Positions 30,901-42,900 of a stretch of 64,000 bases of DNA are shown in pieces. Position numbers and translations under genes: made by a program. The notes below the pieces were generated by a model that was given only the letters and a program-made list of their open reading frames with translations, made no database searches and was not told the DNA's origin. Every line of letters starts with the position of its first letter. Position 1 is the first letter of the stretch. The stretch is from Diospyros lotus (taxonomy: Eukaryota; Streptophyta; Magnoliopsida; Ericales; Ebenaceae), in the NCBI RefSeq assembly GCF_014633365.1, contig NC_068346.1:31972639-32036638 (forward strand), read 5' to 3'.

Positions 30901-33900
30901 ATGAGTTGTTGAATTCATTACAAGTAATAAGAGTGGTGCAACGGATATTGGGGCTGGAGTCTTTCCTTAGATTTCGGTCAAATCTGAGGAACAATCAAAT
31001 TTGGAATGGAATATTAACTTGTTGGATAAGTCGGATATAAAGCAAGTTGGAGCTGGAGCTGAGAATGGCCATGCTTGTGACATCTATCCTAGGCGGGGTC
31101 AAAATTGGATGGTCCACATGCAGTTGAAGGCATTCATCAAGGACTTCGACCAAAATGGTGGCGAAATATTAAAGGAAACTGGGGTCACATTTAGCCAATC
31201 TTCTGGAAGTGCACCAGCCCACATTAAAGAAACTGTGGTGGGAAAAGTTGGCAAGGACAGCAACCGGCAAATTTTAGCAATTCACTTTGACCAACAGAGT
31301 GTGATTAATTTTAGCTGGGTTTCAGTCAAGGTGTACATGAGAACTACTGCAAATTTGCTATGCATACAAAGAATTTTCAAAACTTCTCCATCCAAGCTGT
31401 GGAAGAGAAGGAAAAAGGAAGATGGAAAGCTGTGGAGGTTTGGCATTTCTTGGGGACAATAAATGTTTTAAGGTAAAGAGAATTGTCATGACCCTAGGAG
31501 CAATAGAAGGGCATTATTGTAACAGGGTTGCAATAGTTTATTAGGAGATATTTTACAAGTTTGCTAGGAATTAGTTAGCAGCTAGCTAGGGCCTATATAA
31601 AGGCTACTTGTAAGAGGTTGGGCAGGATATGTGAAATGAAACTGAATTTCCTTTCCTTCTAATTTCTCTATCCCTCTCTCGTTTCTTCTCTAATTCCTCT
31701 CTCTCTTTCTACTGATTTCTCCCCCTTCTTCAATTCTTATTTCTCCCCTAATTCCTATCACAACCCTAGGAATATGACAATAGTTTAGACATGTAAGAAG
31801 AAAATTAGTAGATGCTCCTACGAGGCAAGTGAATGAACTGGAAGTTCATAGCGAAAGGGAAAGAGGAAGACAGAAAATTGGTGGAAAACCTTTAAATATT
31901 GTTAAATCAGATAACTTAATTGAGGTCTAACCTCTTCATTTAGATTTTATAGTAGGAATGTACAATAATTTACCCCTAAAAATAAGGCCTAATTACATTT
32001 ATTCCAGCACTCCCCCTCAAACTAGAGCATATAGGTCATATGCACCAAACTTGTTACAAATAAAACCAATACGAGGACCCTGAAGAGACTTAGTGAAAAC
32101 GTCTACTAGTTGATCGATTGAATTGACAAAGCTAGTGATAATACATTCGAATAAAACCTTTTCTCTGATAAAATGACAATCAATTTCTATGCGTTTGGTC
32201 CTCTCATGAAAAACAAGATTTAGAGGCTATATGCAAGGCAGCTTGATTATCGCAGATTAATTTCATTTGCGTCACCTCGCGAAATTTTAATTCTTGAAGC
32301 AATTGTTTCAACCATATAAGTTCACATGTAGCCAAGGCCACAACACGATATTCTGCTTTAACACTAGACCTAGAAACCACATCCTGCTTCTTACTCTTCC
32401 AAGATACCAAGTTGCCACCAATTAGAATACAGTACCCGAAAGTAGAGCGTCTATCTAAAGAAGATCCTACCCAATCAATATCAAAATACTCAATCACCTA
32501 AGTATGACACTTATCTTCATATAACAATCCCTAGCCTGGTGTGCCTTTGATATATATATCTGAGAATGCAAATGGCAACATCCCAATGACTATCACATGG
32601 AGACTACGGAAACTAACTAACTACACTAACAGCAAAAGAGATGTCTGGCCAATTAATAGTGAAGTAGTTTAGCTTTCCGACAAGTCAGTGATATCTATCA
32701 GAGTCAGATAATAGCTATAAGAGCTTGATATTTGGGTCCATGGGAGTATCAATCGGTCTATAGTCAAACAGACCAGCCTCCTCAAGAATGTCTAAGGCAT
32801 ATTTCCTTTGTGAAATAATTATACCGCTTTTGGACTGGGCCACTTCAATGTTAAGAAAATATTTCAACTTACCCAAATCTTTAGTCTGAAAACAGTTGAA
32901 GAGATGTGTCTTCAGTTGAAGAATACCATCCTGATCACTTCCAGTGATGACAATATTGTCCACATAAACCACTAGATAAATGCATTGACCATTTGATGAG
33001 TGGTGATAAAAAACAGAGTGGTCAATCTCACTGCGATTCATACCAAATTCCTGAAGAACTGTACCAAAACCGTCCAAACCAAGCTCATGGAGATTGTTTC
33101 AACCCATAAAGAGAGCAGCAAAGTTTGTAGACTAATCCAGACTCCCCCTGAGCAACAAAGCCAGGTGGTTGCTCCATATAGACTTCCTCCTGAAGATTCC
33201 CACGAAGAAAAGCATTCTTAATATCCAACTGATAGAGAGGCCAATGATTCATTGCAACAATGGATAAAAACAAGCGCATAGAGGCAATCTTAACCACTGA
33301 AGAAAAAGTGTCACCGTAATCCAGTACAAAAATTTGAGTGTAACCTTTGGCAACCAGACGTGCCTTAAGGCAATCAACCTTCCTATCTGGACCAACCTTC
33401 ACGGTATATACTTAGTGACAACCCACAGTAGATTTATCAGGAAGAAGAGAAACCAAGTCCCAAGTGCCACTAGAATGTAGAGCATCCATCTCATCAACCA
33501 TGGCCTAGCGCCACCCTAGATCTAAAAGTGCCTCACTGGTAGTTTTAGGGACAACAATAGAAGATAAAGTGGACACAAAAGCATAATAGGGTGAAGCCAA
33601 GCGATGATAGCTAAGGTGGGTGTAGATGGGATGGGGGTTGCAAGTAGAGCGTATACCTTTTCGAGTGGCAATGGTCTCAGAAGAAGATTCAACAACTAGC
33701 TCATAAGGAACTGGTTGGGCCGAGGTAGGTGAGGATGTCTAAGCACAAGGTGAGTTAGCAGGTTCTTTGTTAGCAGCCGTAGGAGGATGTGGACGGCGAT
33801 GATAAACTTGAAGGGGACGTTCAAGGACAGTAGGAGCAGTATCGACTAAGGGACAACAAAGGTACGGAGTGGGAAGAACCTCAAAAACTAGACGACTCTC

Positions 33901-36900
33901 GAAAGAGAAAGAAATGAGATGTCTCAAAGACGGTAACATCAGCAAAGATGAAAGTTTGGGATGGCTTTAGTAACCACAAGGAAAATGCACTTGATAGCCT
34001 TAGCTGAAAGTTTGGGATGGCTAGGGGTCATGTCATGAACAAAACAAGTGCACCCAAAAACATGACGAGGAAGGAGATAAAGACTCTGAGCAGGGAAAAG
34101 GATGGAGTGAGGGACCTCATGCTATAAGATAGAGGAAGGCATCTGGTTAATGAGATAACATGCAGTGAGAACAGTTTCAACCTAAAAATGGAAAGGAGCG
34201 TGACTATGCAGTAAAAGAGTGCGAGTGGTTTCAATCAAATGGCAATTTTTGCACTCAATCACTCCATTTTACTGGGGTGTATAGGGACAGGAGGATTGAT
34301 GTAAAATACTCTCAGAAGCCATGAAAGTAGTGAAAGGAACTAAGAAATATTTTCTAGCATTGTCACTACGGAAGGCACGGATAGAAACATTAAATTGAGT
34401 TTTAATTTCAGCACAGAAGTCCTTAAAAATAGAAAATAACTCTGAACAGTTTTTTAGTAAGAACACCCAAGTATAGCGAGATTAATCGTCGATAAAAGTG
34501 ACAAAGTACCGAAAACCTAAAACAGAGGGAACATGATAAGGACCCCAAACATCACTATGGATTAAGTTCAAAATGGGACGTAGCTTGATTATTGACACAT
34601 TTTGGAAACGAAGTACGAGGCTATTTTCCAAGCTGACACAACTCACAATATAAAGTGGAAACATTAGAAAGATGCAGGACCATCTTTTGTAATTTGGATA
34701 GACTCAAATGTCCCAAACGATTATGAAGAAGAGTTGAAGATTTAGTAGAAATGCAGGCTACTGGGGATGATGGCTTGTCGAGATAATAAAGTCCTTGCGA
34801 CTCACGCCCAACGCCAATCATCTGTACCGTATCTCGATCCTACACAACAACAAAATCAATAAAGAAGGTTATGGAACAATGAAGAGCGCGTGTCAGTTTA
34901 CTAACAAAAGCAAGATTAAAAGGGTTGTTGGGAACATATAAAACAGAATCTAAGGGTAACAAAGGGAGCGTTCGTACTTGGCCAGTGCCTATAGCGTATG
35001 TTTTGGAACCATTGGCAAGAGTAACAAATGGAAAACAAGAAGTAAAGAGATAGGAAAAGAGACGTTGGTTACAAGAGAGATGATCAGTTGCACCAGAATC
35101 GAGAACCCATGGTCCAAGAGTGGTAGACGTAGTAACACAAGCAATAGAATTACCAGTGTGCACCACAGAAGCAGTGGATGATGATGCAGTCTATTTAGAA
35201 GCCTAATACTGAAGGTAGTCCTCATAATCACTTCTAGTCAAAACAAGGGACGGAGAGGAATGATTCTCAAATGTTTCTGTTGAGGAATTGGCTATGACAG
35301 ACTGAGCTCCATTAGTAGCACATGGTGGTTGACCATGTAGTTTCTGGCACCATTCTCAAAGGTGGCCCCACCTATGGTAGTAGTTGCATTTAGGATGATT
35401 ACCTCGTTGTGAGTTACCGTCTCGGTTATTCCCTTGCTCTCCTCTACCAAAGGTTTGTGATGCCAAGACAGAGGAATCAACCTGAGAACTATCGATGACT
35501 AAAGACGAGGAAAAAAACTGAAGAAGTCTAGCAAAGGCATCTTCTAGCGTCGGAATAGTGGGACTGGATAATATTTGATCCCAGACTGGAGCAAGGTCAG
35601 ATTGAATGTCAGTTAATCCCAGAACCATAAAGAATTTATCTTGCTATTACAACAGTTCTTTTGCAATATTACCAACTAGTAACAAAGAGTTGAACGCTTC
35701 CTTCAAGAATTCTAGGCGACCAAGGAATTCAGACATATTCATATCTTGTTACTTCAAATGAACAATCATGGAAACAACAAAATAGAGACGTTGGACATCA
35801 TTTGTATAAAGAGATTTAGCCTTTGTCCATACCTAAACCCAAGTCTTGTATGCCTTATAAATAACATATAGTTTAGGATCAATGGTCTGCCATAACATAT
35901 TGCAAAGAAGAGTGTCGGTTTTCTTCCACGCTGTTCTCTCAGCAATGGGAATTGCATCGGCTTTCATACTTAGGTGATCTTCCATTCCTTGACCCATGAA
36001 CCATAACTCAACAAAGGCAGCCCAAGACATGTAATTGGTACTTCCAACCAATTTTTTGGAAGTAATGATAGGTGAAGAAGAAAAAGGAAAAGAGAAACTT
36101 GCAGATTTAGATCTAGAGGCGACTGAATATGCTGGACTCTCCATGCTTTGGATGGAAAGGCAGTTTTGAAGCATCTTGAATGGCAGATCTGTCAGAAGGA
36201 CTCTCCATATTTTGGATGGAAGTCACTTTTGAAGTGTCTTTAATGGCAGATCTGTCAAACGTGGAGTGGATCTAGTTCAGGTTGGTCTGGACAAATCTGA
36301 TGGGTCAGATCTAGTCTGACGGGTCAAATCTAGATTAAATAGATCTAAAACGAATCGTGCTTGGCAGGTCAAGTTAGACCAAATCTGATTTGAGATCTAG
36401 GTTTTAAGCTTAGAAATCAACTGAAAGGCAGACCAAATTGAAAAATAGCAATTGTATGGCAGATCTAAAGGAGGAGGACAATGAGGAAGTGGTTAAATTT
36501 GGGTGAGTTGGTAGAAGCGAAGAGGCCACGATTTGGAGGAAGCTATAGAGGCGAAGGCAAGACCGCGATCTAGAAGGCTACCATTGGAAGCAACGGCGAA
36601 GGCTGTCGAACGTGAGGAAGAGAGCGACGGCAGCCGGATCTAGGCGGATCTAGTCAGATCTAGCAGCATTTGGGCAGCGCGCGAAGGAAGCTGCGAGCAA
36701 CGGCGGTGGGCGCAGATTTGGGTGGCGACAACACCGGTGGCCAGATCTAGATGGCACGTAGAGGAAGCCGCGAGCAACGACAGTAGGCACAGAGGAAGCC
36801 GCGAGCAACAGTTGTTGAGAAGAAAGGCACCACCAAAGGGATAGCACAATGAAGGAAGAGAAGAAAGGCACCGCTGGAGGAATAACACAACGGGAAAGTA

Positions 36901-39900
36901 TTTTCTTACACAGGCTATCATAGCTAATTACATTTATTCCAACAAATATGATGGAAGGATATAATGGCCTTACGGAGGATATGGCCATGGATTAGAGATA
37001 GTTGGAAAGCTAGAATTTGTGTAGTCAACCATACCTAATGGGATTACGGCTTGTGATTGTGGTTTACAAGTAACCGATTTAGTAGCAAGAACATATTTTA
37101 AAGTCCTAAAGAAATAATAGTATCATTTGAAGGTTTAAGAAGAAATTCAAACTGGGTTGACAGAATCATTGGCATGATCACACCTTCAAACTACCAGCAG
37201 TAGAGAAAAGAAAGAACCCAAACAAGGGTGATGTCAAACTGCAACAGGGAGTGAAATAAAAATATAGAGAAAACAGAAAGGAAGGAGAAGGAGAGAAAAG
37301 AGAACAAGCAGATAAGGAAGAGGAATATCTGAGGAAAGAGACTCAACTATGAGGGACAAGAGAGGATTGTATATTTTGTAGATCAACATATCTCTGGTTC
37401 CTCTACCAGTGAAGTAACATATTATTCAATGAGGAAAACAAATTACAAATCAATGCACTCTTAACCATATAGAAAATAGGAACCTAATCCTTTTGTACTA
37501 CCTACCCACCTTAAACCATGTGGTTGCCCTTCTACTGATTCCCATCACAGGACATAATTGGCTCCACATGGGCCTTTCAGAAACTGAACAAGTGTACCAG
37601 AAACTTGAACTGGCATGCCCTAGTTCAAAGTACAGCTGGTCTGACAGAACATATGTAGTTTACCTATTTATCATTATCTTTATTTTTACAAAGCTCGCGA
37701 GCAAGGATATTTTTGACAGTATCAATCATGGTGTCTCATGCCAATCTGGAATATCAAAAACATATCAACTTCTCAGATTCAACACAACAAGAATCACAAG
37801 CTTTAATTCCACTAGTGGGATCAGCTTCCCAGAGTCACTACAAGAAAATTAGTTTACTGGTACATAAATCAGGTCAGACAAAAGTCGGCCACAAACTTTC
37901 ACATCTCTCTTTTATAAATAATGCCCCATACCTCTCTCAAATATCAGTCAGCCAGTCAAATCAATTCACAATGGCAAAGCACAGAGTGTTCATCCCTAAA
38001 CCATAACAATTGGTACCATCTTATTATCACGTAAATCTAATTCTCTTCCTATTAAACCATTCACATACTGGTTGCTCAGATAATATAGGTTTAAATTAGG
38101 TGCCAGCTACAATTAGTTAATTCTCATTTTCCAAAATTTTGCTGGATAAAGGACCTAAGAAAAATGGATCTTCCTTTTTTCCAATTAGAAAGCTATTTTC
38201 CTTCAAATCTATCTCAATCTTCTATCAAAATAATGCTGGCTGAGTTTCCTCATTCTTAACTTAGCATATTGAGACTTGTTTGTTAAATATCTAATCTAGA
38301 GTTCTACAGCAAGATCATTACCCAATCAATCTATGAATAATACACTGTACTGTACATGTACTGAGAAGAACAAGTTTCTATTACCTATTTGTATTTTATG
38401 TAATAGTCTTCAAGAAAAGAGAATATTTCTAAAATGAGCAATTTCATTCAAATTGTCAAAGACTCCTTAAGCATGTAACTGTTGCATACAGTAAAAGTTC
38501 AAAGAAAATCTAAACCTTAACGAGTTATTGAAAATCTTGGCAACTGATTCACCTTCAAGCCACAAACCTCCACAGTCAAGCCTTAGAAGTACAAGTCTTG
38601 CCTTTATTTTTGCATTAAGTATTCTGTTGGTCAGTTTAATCTGCTCCTTTTATGTGAAACTAGTCCTTAAATATGATCCTGAATCGGATTAAGTAGGTTT
38701 TATCAGTCTGACTTGTTTCCCAATCATTGGAGTTGGAGTCTAATACTTGTTTCCTAGAGTACAAATTTCAAGGAAATTAGTTGTAATGTGCAAGGATTAG
38801 CCTTCCAAATTCTTAAACCATGGTTGCTTCTGCATTGGCCCATACCATACAATTACTCCCGGGAATCCTAATACTTCTTCTTCCATCAGTCTCCTAGATT
38901 ACTAAAAAACATGAAACCAGCAAGGTTATTGTTCTCAAGTGAGTTTAAAGAACCCATAATATCCTTAAGTTTTTCTTTTTATCTTCTTTAATCATGGCCT
39001 TAAGCCTTTCTCTTTTAAATTGTGATAACTCAAAATCTATACAATTTATTAAGCTTCTGGATATAAGAATTAATATATTCAGCTGCGAAACAGCCTTTAA
39101 CGCCACACAAGATATTAACTCTTAGTAGGATAGTGTTCTGCATCACCAAGCCTCTCCCCCAACCAAAAAAAACAAAACAATGATAATAAAAGAAACCATT
39201 CTTTGACTTCTTAGTTCTTATTTTCATGAAAAATCTTTCCCATCTCAATTCCAGATTGAAGTGAACCTGAGCTATTAGAGTTAACATTTTAACCTTCAAT
39301 GGTATCTTTGTTTAAGATATTAGAATTGATAAATAAAAACCAACTTGATTTTGAAGGAATCTTGAGAAGAGCTGAAGCCGTTATCATTTTCAATGGCTGG
39401 TGTACAATGCAGCTGCAGAAGCTCCAACTTTTTTGGCCACAGAGGATCATGATGAGGTATATTGACCTGAATTTGAACCTGAGAGTTACTCATGTCATTT
39501 CCATAATAAAATTGTCATAATTAGAATAACCCAACATTTGACCAGAAAATTAAAATTTAGCAAAGAATTCTAGAAACTAAACAACATATAGGCAGCAAGA
39601 AAAAGGTTGGGGAGAGGGGGGTTGGGGGGGGAGTGAACGGAGAGATGATACTGAGAATAAGAAAATAAACTAAGGATCTTCGATATTAATTGATATATAA
39701 GCAAAGGATATATTACAATGCATTTCCAACAGCAAATAAAGAAATGTGGGCATCCAAAAGATATTTTTGCATTTATGCGGTTTTCACAAGATATCTATAT
39801 CCAGACAGAAAACCAGGATACCATTCAACTGTAGCACAGAAATTCTCACTATAACTTGTCATTTTTGGAAAAATGGCCTTACCACAGCAAGAATAGATTG

Positions 39901-42900
39901 AATGAATTTAGATATGGAAAGGAATAAATTGATTCAAGAAGAAAACACAAATTGGAGTTCGTAATGACATTCGCGGTCTACTATCGGAGGTTTATTAGAG
40001 GGTGCAGGATGATTAGTAAGCCCCTCACCAGCCTGCTAAAGAGGAATAGCTTCCAATGGAGTATAGAGGCTGAGGATGCCTTCAAGTCACTCGAGGAGGC
40101 CATGACTAAGGCTCTCATCCATGCCCTGCCAGATTTCTCTAAGGAGTTTGCGTTAGAAACAGATGCGTGTGACACAGGAATAGGAGCAGTCCTAATTCAA
40201 GAAGGCAGGCCAATAGCCTATCTAAGTCAAGCCTTGGCCGCCAGGCATCTTGGCCTCAACATCTATGACAAGGAGTTGTTGGTTGTCTTAATGGCTATGG
40301 AGAAGTGGAGATACTACTTGGAAGATAGGCCATTCACAATCAAGACAGACCATGAGAGTCTAAAATTCCTATCACAACAGAGGGCTCACAATCAGCTACT
40401 AATGAAGGGAATTACTAAGCTCATGGGGTTTGACTACGTAATCCAATACAAGAAGGGAAAGGAGAATCTAGTGGCCGATGCTTTGTCAAGAAGAGAGACG
40501 GAGGGGAGTTGCCACGCAATTTCATCTTTAATGCTGGATTGGGTGCAGGGCATAGCCAACTACTATGAGCAGACCAGCTGGATCAAGAAGGTTCTGACCC
40601 ATTTATCTGTACAACCTCAAGTTGACCAAGGATATGTTATAAAAGGGGGACTACTCAGGTACAATGGTAGGGTGGTAGTCAGAGAGGATGAGCGACTAAA
40701 GGAGCAGATCCTACAGTCCCTACACGACTCCCCCATTGGGGGGCACTTGGGGTTGAATGTAACCTACCATCGAGTTAAGCAGCTATTCTATTGGCCAAGG
40801 CTCAAGAAGGATGTAACAAGGTATGTTCTAAAGTGCAGTACCTGCCAAAGGTGCAAGCACGAGCAGGTTCCCCACCCAGGCGTGGGAGCAGGTGATCATG
40901 GACTTCATCGAAGGACTGCCCAAGTCAAAAGGTTTTGACACCATTTTGGTGGTGGTGGACAGGGTGACCAAGTTCAACCACTTCATTGCCTTATCACATT
41001 CTTTCACTGCTACAGAGATGGCCAAGAGACTAATGGATAATGTGTTCGAGATGCATGGGTTACCACGAGCCATGATCTCGAATAGGGACAAAATCTTTAC
41101 CAGTCAATTCTGGAAAACCTTAGTCCGAGGGCTAGGGATAGGATTGCATTTGTCATCAGCCTATCACTCGAAAACCGACGGGTAAACGGAACGGGTGAAT
41201 CAATGCTTAGAGACATACCTAAGGTGTCTATACTTAAACAAGCAGAAGAGCTGGAATCGGTGGTTGGCTTTAGCACAATGGTGGTATAACACCAACTATC
41301 ACACTGCCCGCAAGAGAATTCCCTTTGAAGCCCTATTTGGATACCAACCCCCTATCATCCCTGCCATCATGCATTACTCCCCATCTGAGACCATAGCAGA
41401 CCAATACTTGCAGGCCAGACAAGAGGCCCTATAGGTGATCAAGAAAGAGCTTACCATAGCCAACAACAAATAAAGCAAATGGCAGATATTCACTGCACAA
41501 ACAAGGTTTTTAAGGTAGGGGAAGAAGTCTATTTGAAGGTGAAGTGATTCCAACATCATCTTTTCGTTAAAGGCCCTGCCTCAGTCCTAAGTACTATGGG
41601 CCATTTAGCATTATGGAAAAGGTGGGTCTTGTGACCTTCAGGCTGCAGCTTCCTAAGGGAGTAGGGTTACATCCGGTATTCCATGTCTCTCTTTTGAAGA
41701 AGGCAATGGGCACTACAGATAGGGTAAGCCAACAAGTACCGAAGATGGTGGAAGACCCCATAGTAGAAGTGGAGCCCAAGGCAATCTTGGACTGGAGGGT
41801 GATTTACCAAGACACCATACCTCTCTCGCAGGTCTTAGTGCAGTGGACCCATTTGCACCCCGACAACACCACCTGGGAATACCTCCCAGACCTTCTCCAA
41901 CGGTATCCCAAGGTGGCCAACCTACTCTAATTTGTTGAGGACAAGAAATACTTTAATGGGGGAGGGGTTGTCACAGGCCAAAGGTAATCTTATAATCAGT
42001 ATATGATTAGTGGAAGGGAGTATACGATTGAATTTAGAGGTTGTGTGTAGGAGATTAGAGCCAAGGGCACATGGCCACTTGAGCTACTCTTCTAGAAATT
42101 ATAATAACCGCCTCTCATATAAATAAGAGAATGCCAACAACGATGGGGATCATGTGAGGATTTTCCACTGATCTTTTCCCTCCTAATTCTCTCTCCCTCT
42201 CTCCCTCTCTCATTTTCCCTCTAGATTCTCTTCTCTCCTCTTTCTTTCCTGCTCGTTCTCGGTTCTTCAAATTACCGAAGAACCTATCAGTCAGATCAGA
42301 GGTTTGACACACTCCTTGGGAGGTAAATTATCTATTCTTATTGTATATGTGGATGATATCATTGTTACATGAAATGATATGTCTAAAATCAAGAACCTCA
42401 AAGAAGTGCTTGCAAGGGAGTTTGAAATCAAAGATCTAGGAAACCTAAGATATTTCTTAGGCATGGAAGTTGCAAGGTCTAAAGAGGGAATTTCAGTCTC
42501 TCAAATGAAGTATATCCTAGATCTTCTAGATGAAACGAGTATGTTGGGTTGCAAACCAACAAACACACCCATGGAATCTACTGCAAAATTAGACATTGGC
42601 AAAGAAAGTGTCCCAGTTAACAAAGGGAGATATCAACGTTTGGTGGGAAAGCTTATATACTTGTCACATACTAGACCGGATATAGGATTCTCTATATGTA
42701 TTGTGAGTCAGTTTATGAATGATCCTTAAAAAGAACACTTGGGAGCATTTTACCGCATCCTAAGGTACCTAAAATTGACACCAGGCAAAGGGTTAATATT
42801 CAGAAAAACAACAAACCGAGGGGTAGAAGTTTATAGTGATGCTGATTGGGCTGGCTCAATTCTTGATAGGAGGTCAACCTCCGGATATTGCTCATTTGTA

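Larger units (their letters stand above)
28515..31779 (+). mobile_element. LARD-A, non-autonomous LTR retrotransposon
   Basis: LTRs at 28515-28845 and 31484-31779 frame a 2.6-kb inside with a tRNA-Met primer site but no gag, protease, RT or integrase. Flanks ATAAT and ATAGT form a 5-bp target duplication with one change. The structure is that of a large derivative that depends on enzymes from another element. It lies in the intron between SET exons J and K, in the opposite direction to the gene. Confidence 0.88.
31786..36944 (-). mobile_element. Copia-D, Ty1/copia element (minus strand)
   Basis: A nearly full-length copia order on minus: gag, protease, integrase, RT, RNase H, polypurine tract (GAGGGGGAG at 32018-32010) and the start of a 3' LTR. 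Both LTRs begin with the same motif, TG(T/C)TGGAATAAATG, at 36944 and 32009, but diverge after about 25 bp, so one or both are rearranged. No target duplication was found. Stops and frameshifts occur in all genes. It lies in the same intron as LARD-A. Confidence 0.82.
39952..42309 (+). mobile_element. Gypsy-B, 5'-truncated Ty3/gypsy chromovirus
   Basis: It starts inside the last part of RT (GYYRRFIRG-type text at about 39985) and runs through RNase H, integrase and a chromodomain-like tail to a purine tract and a 341-bp 3' LTR. The 5' LTR, gag, protease and RT core are missing. It belongs to the same group as Gypsy-A and Gypsy-C by its integrase end. It lies in the intron between SET exons I and J. 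Confidence 0.87.

Noticed and set aside
37493..38006. Two overlapping plus-strand frames of 119 and 97 codons.
   Set aside because: No recognisable domain and composition like the surrounding intron.
39030..39299. Minus-strand frame next to SET exon J.
   Set aside because: It follows the exon J donor, has no acceptor in phase and is not family-like; it is intron.
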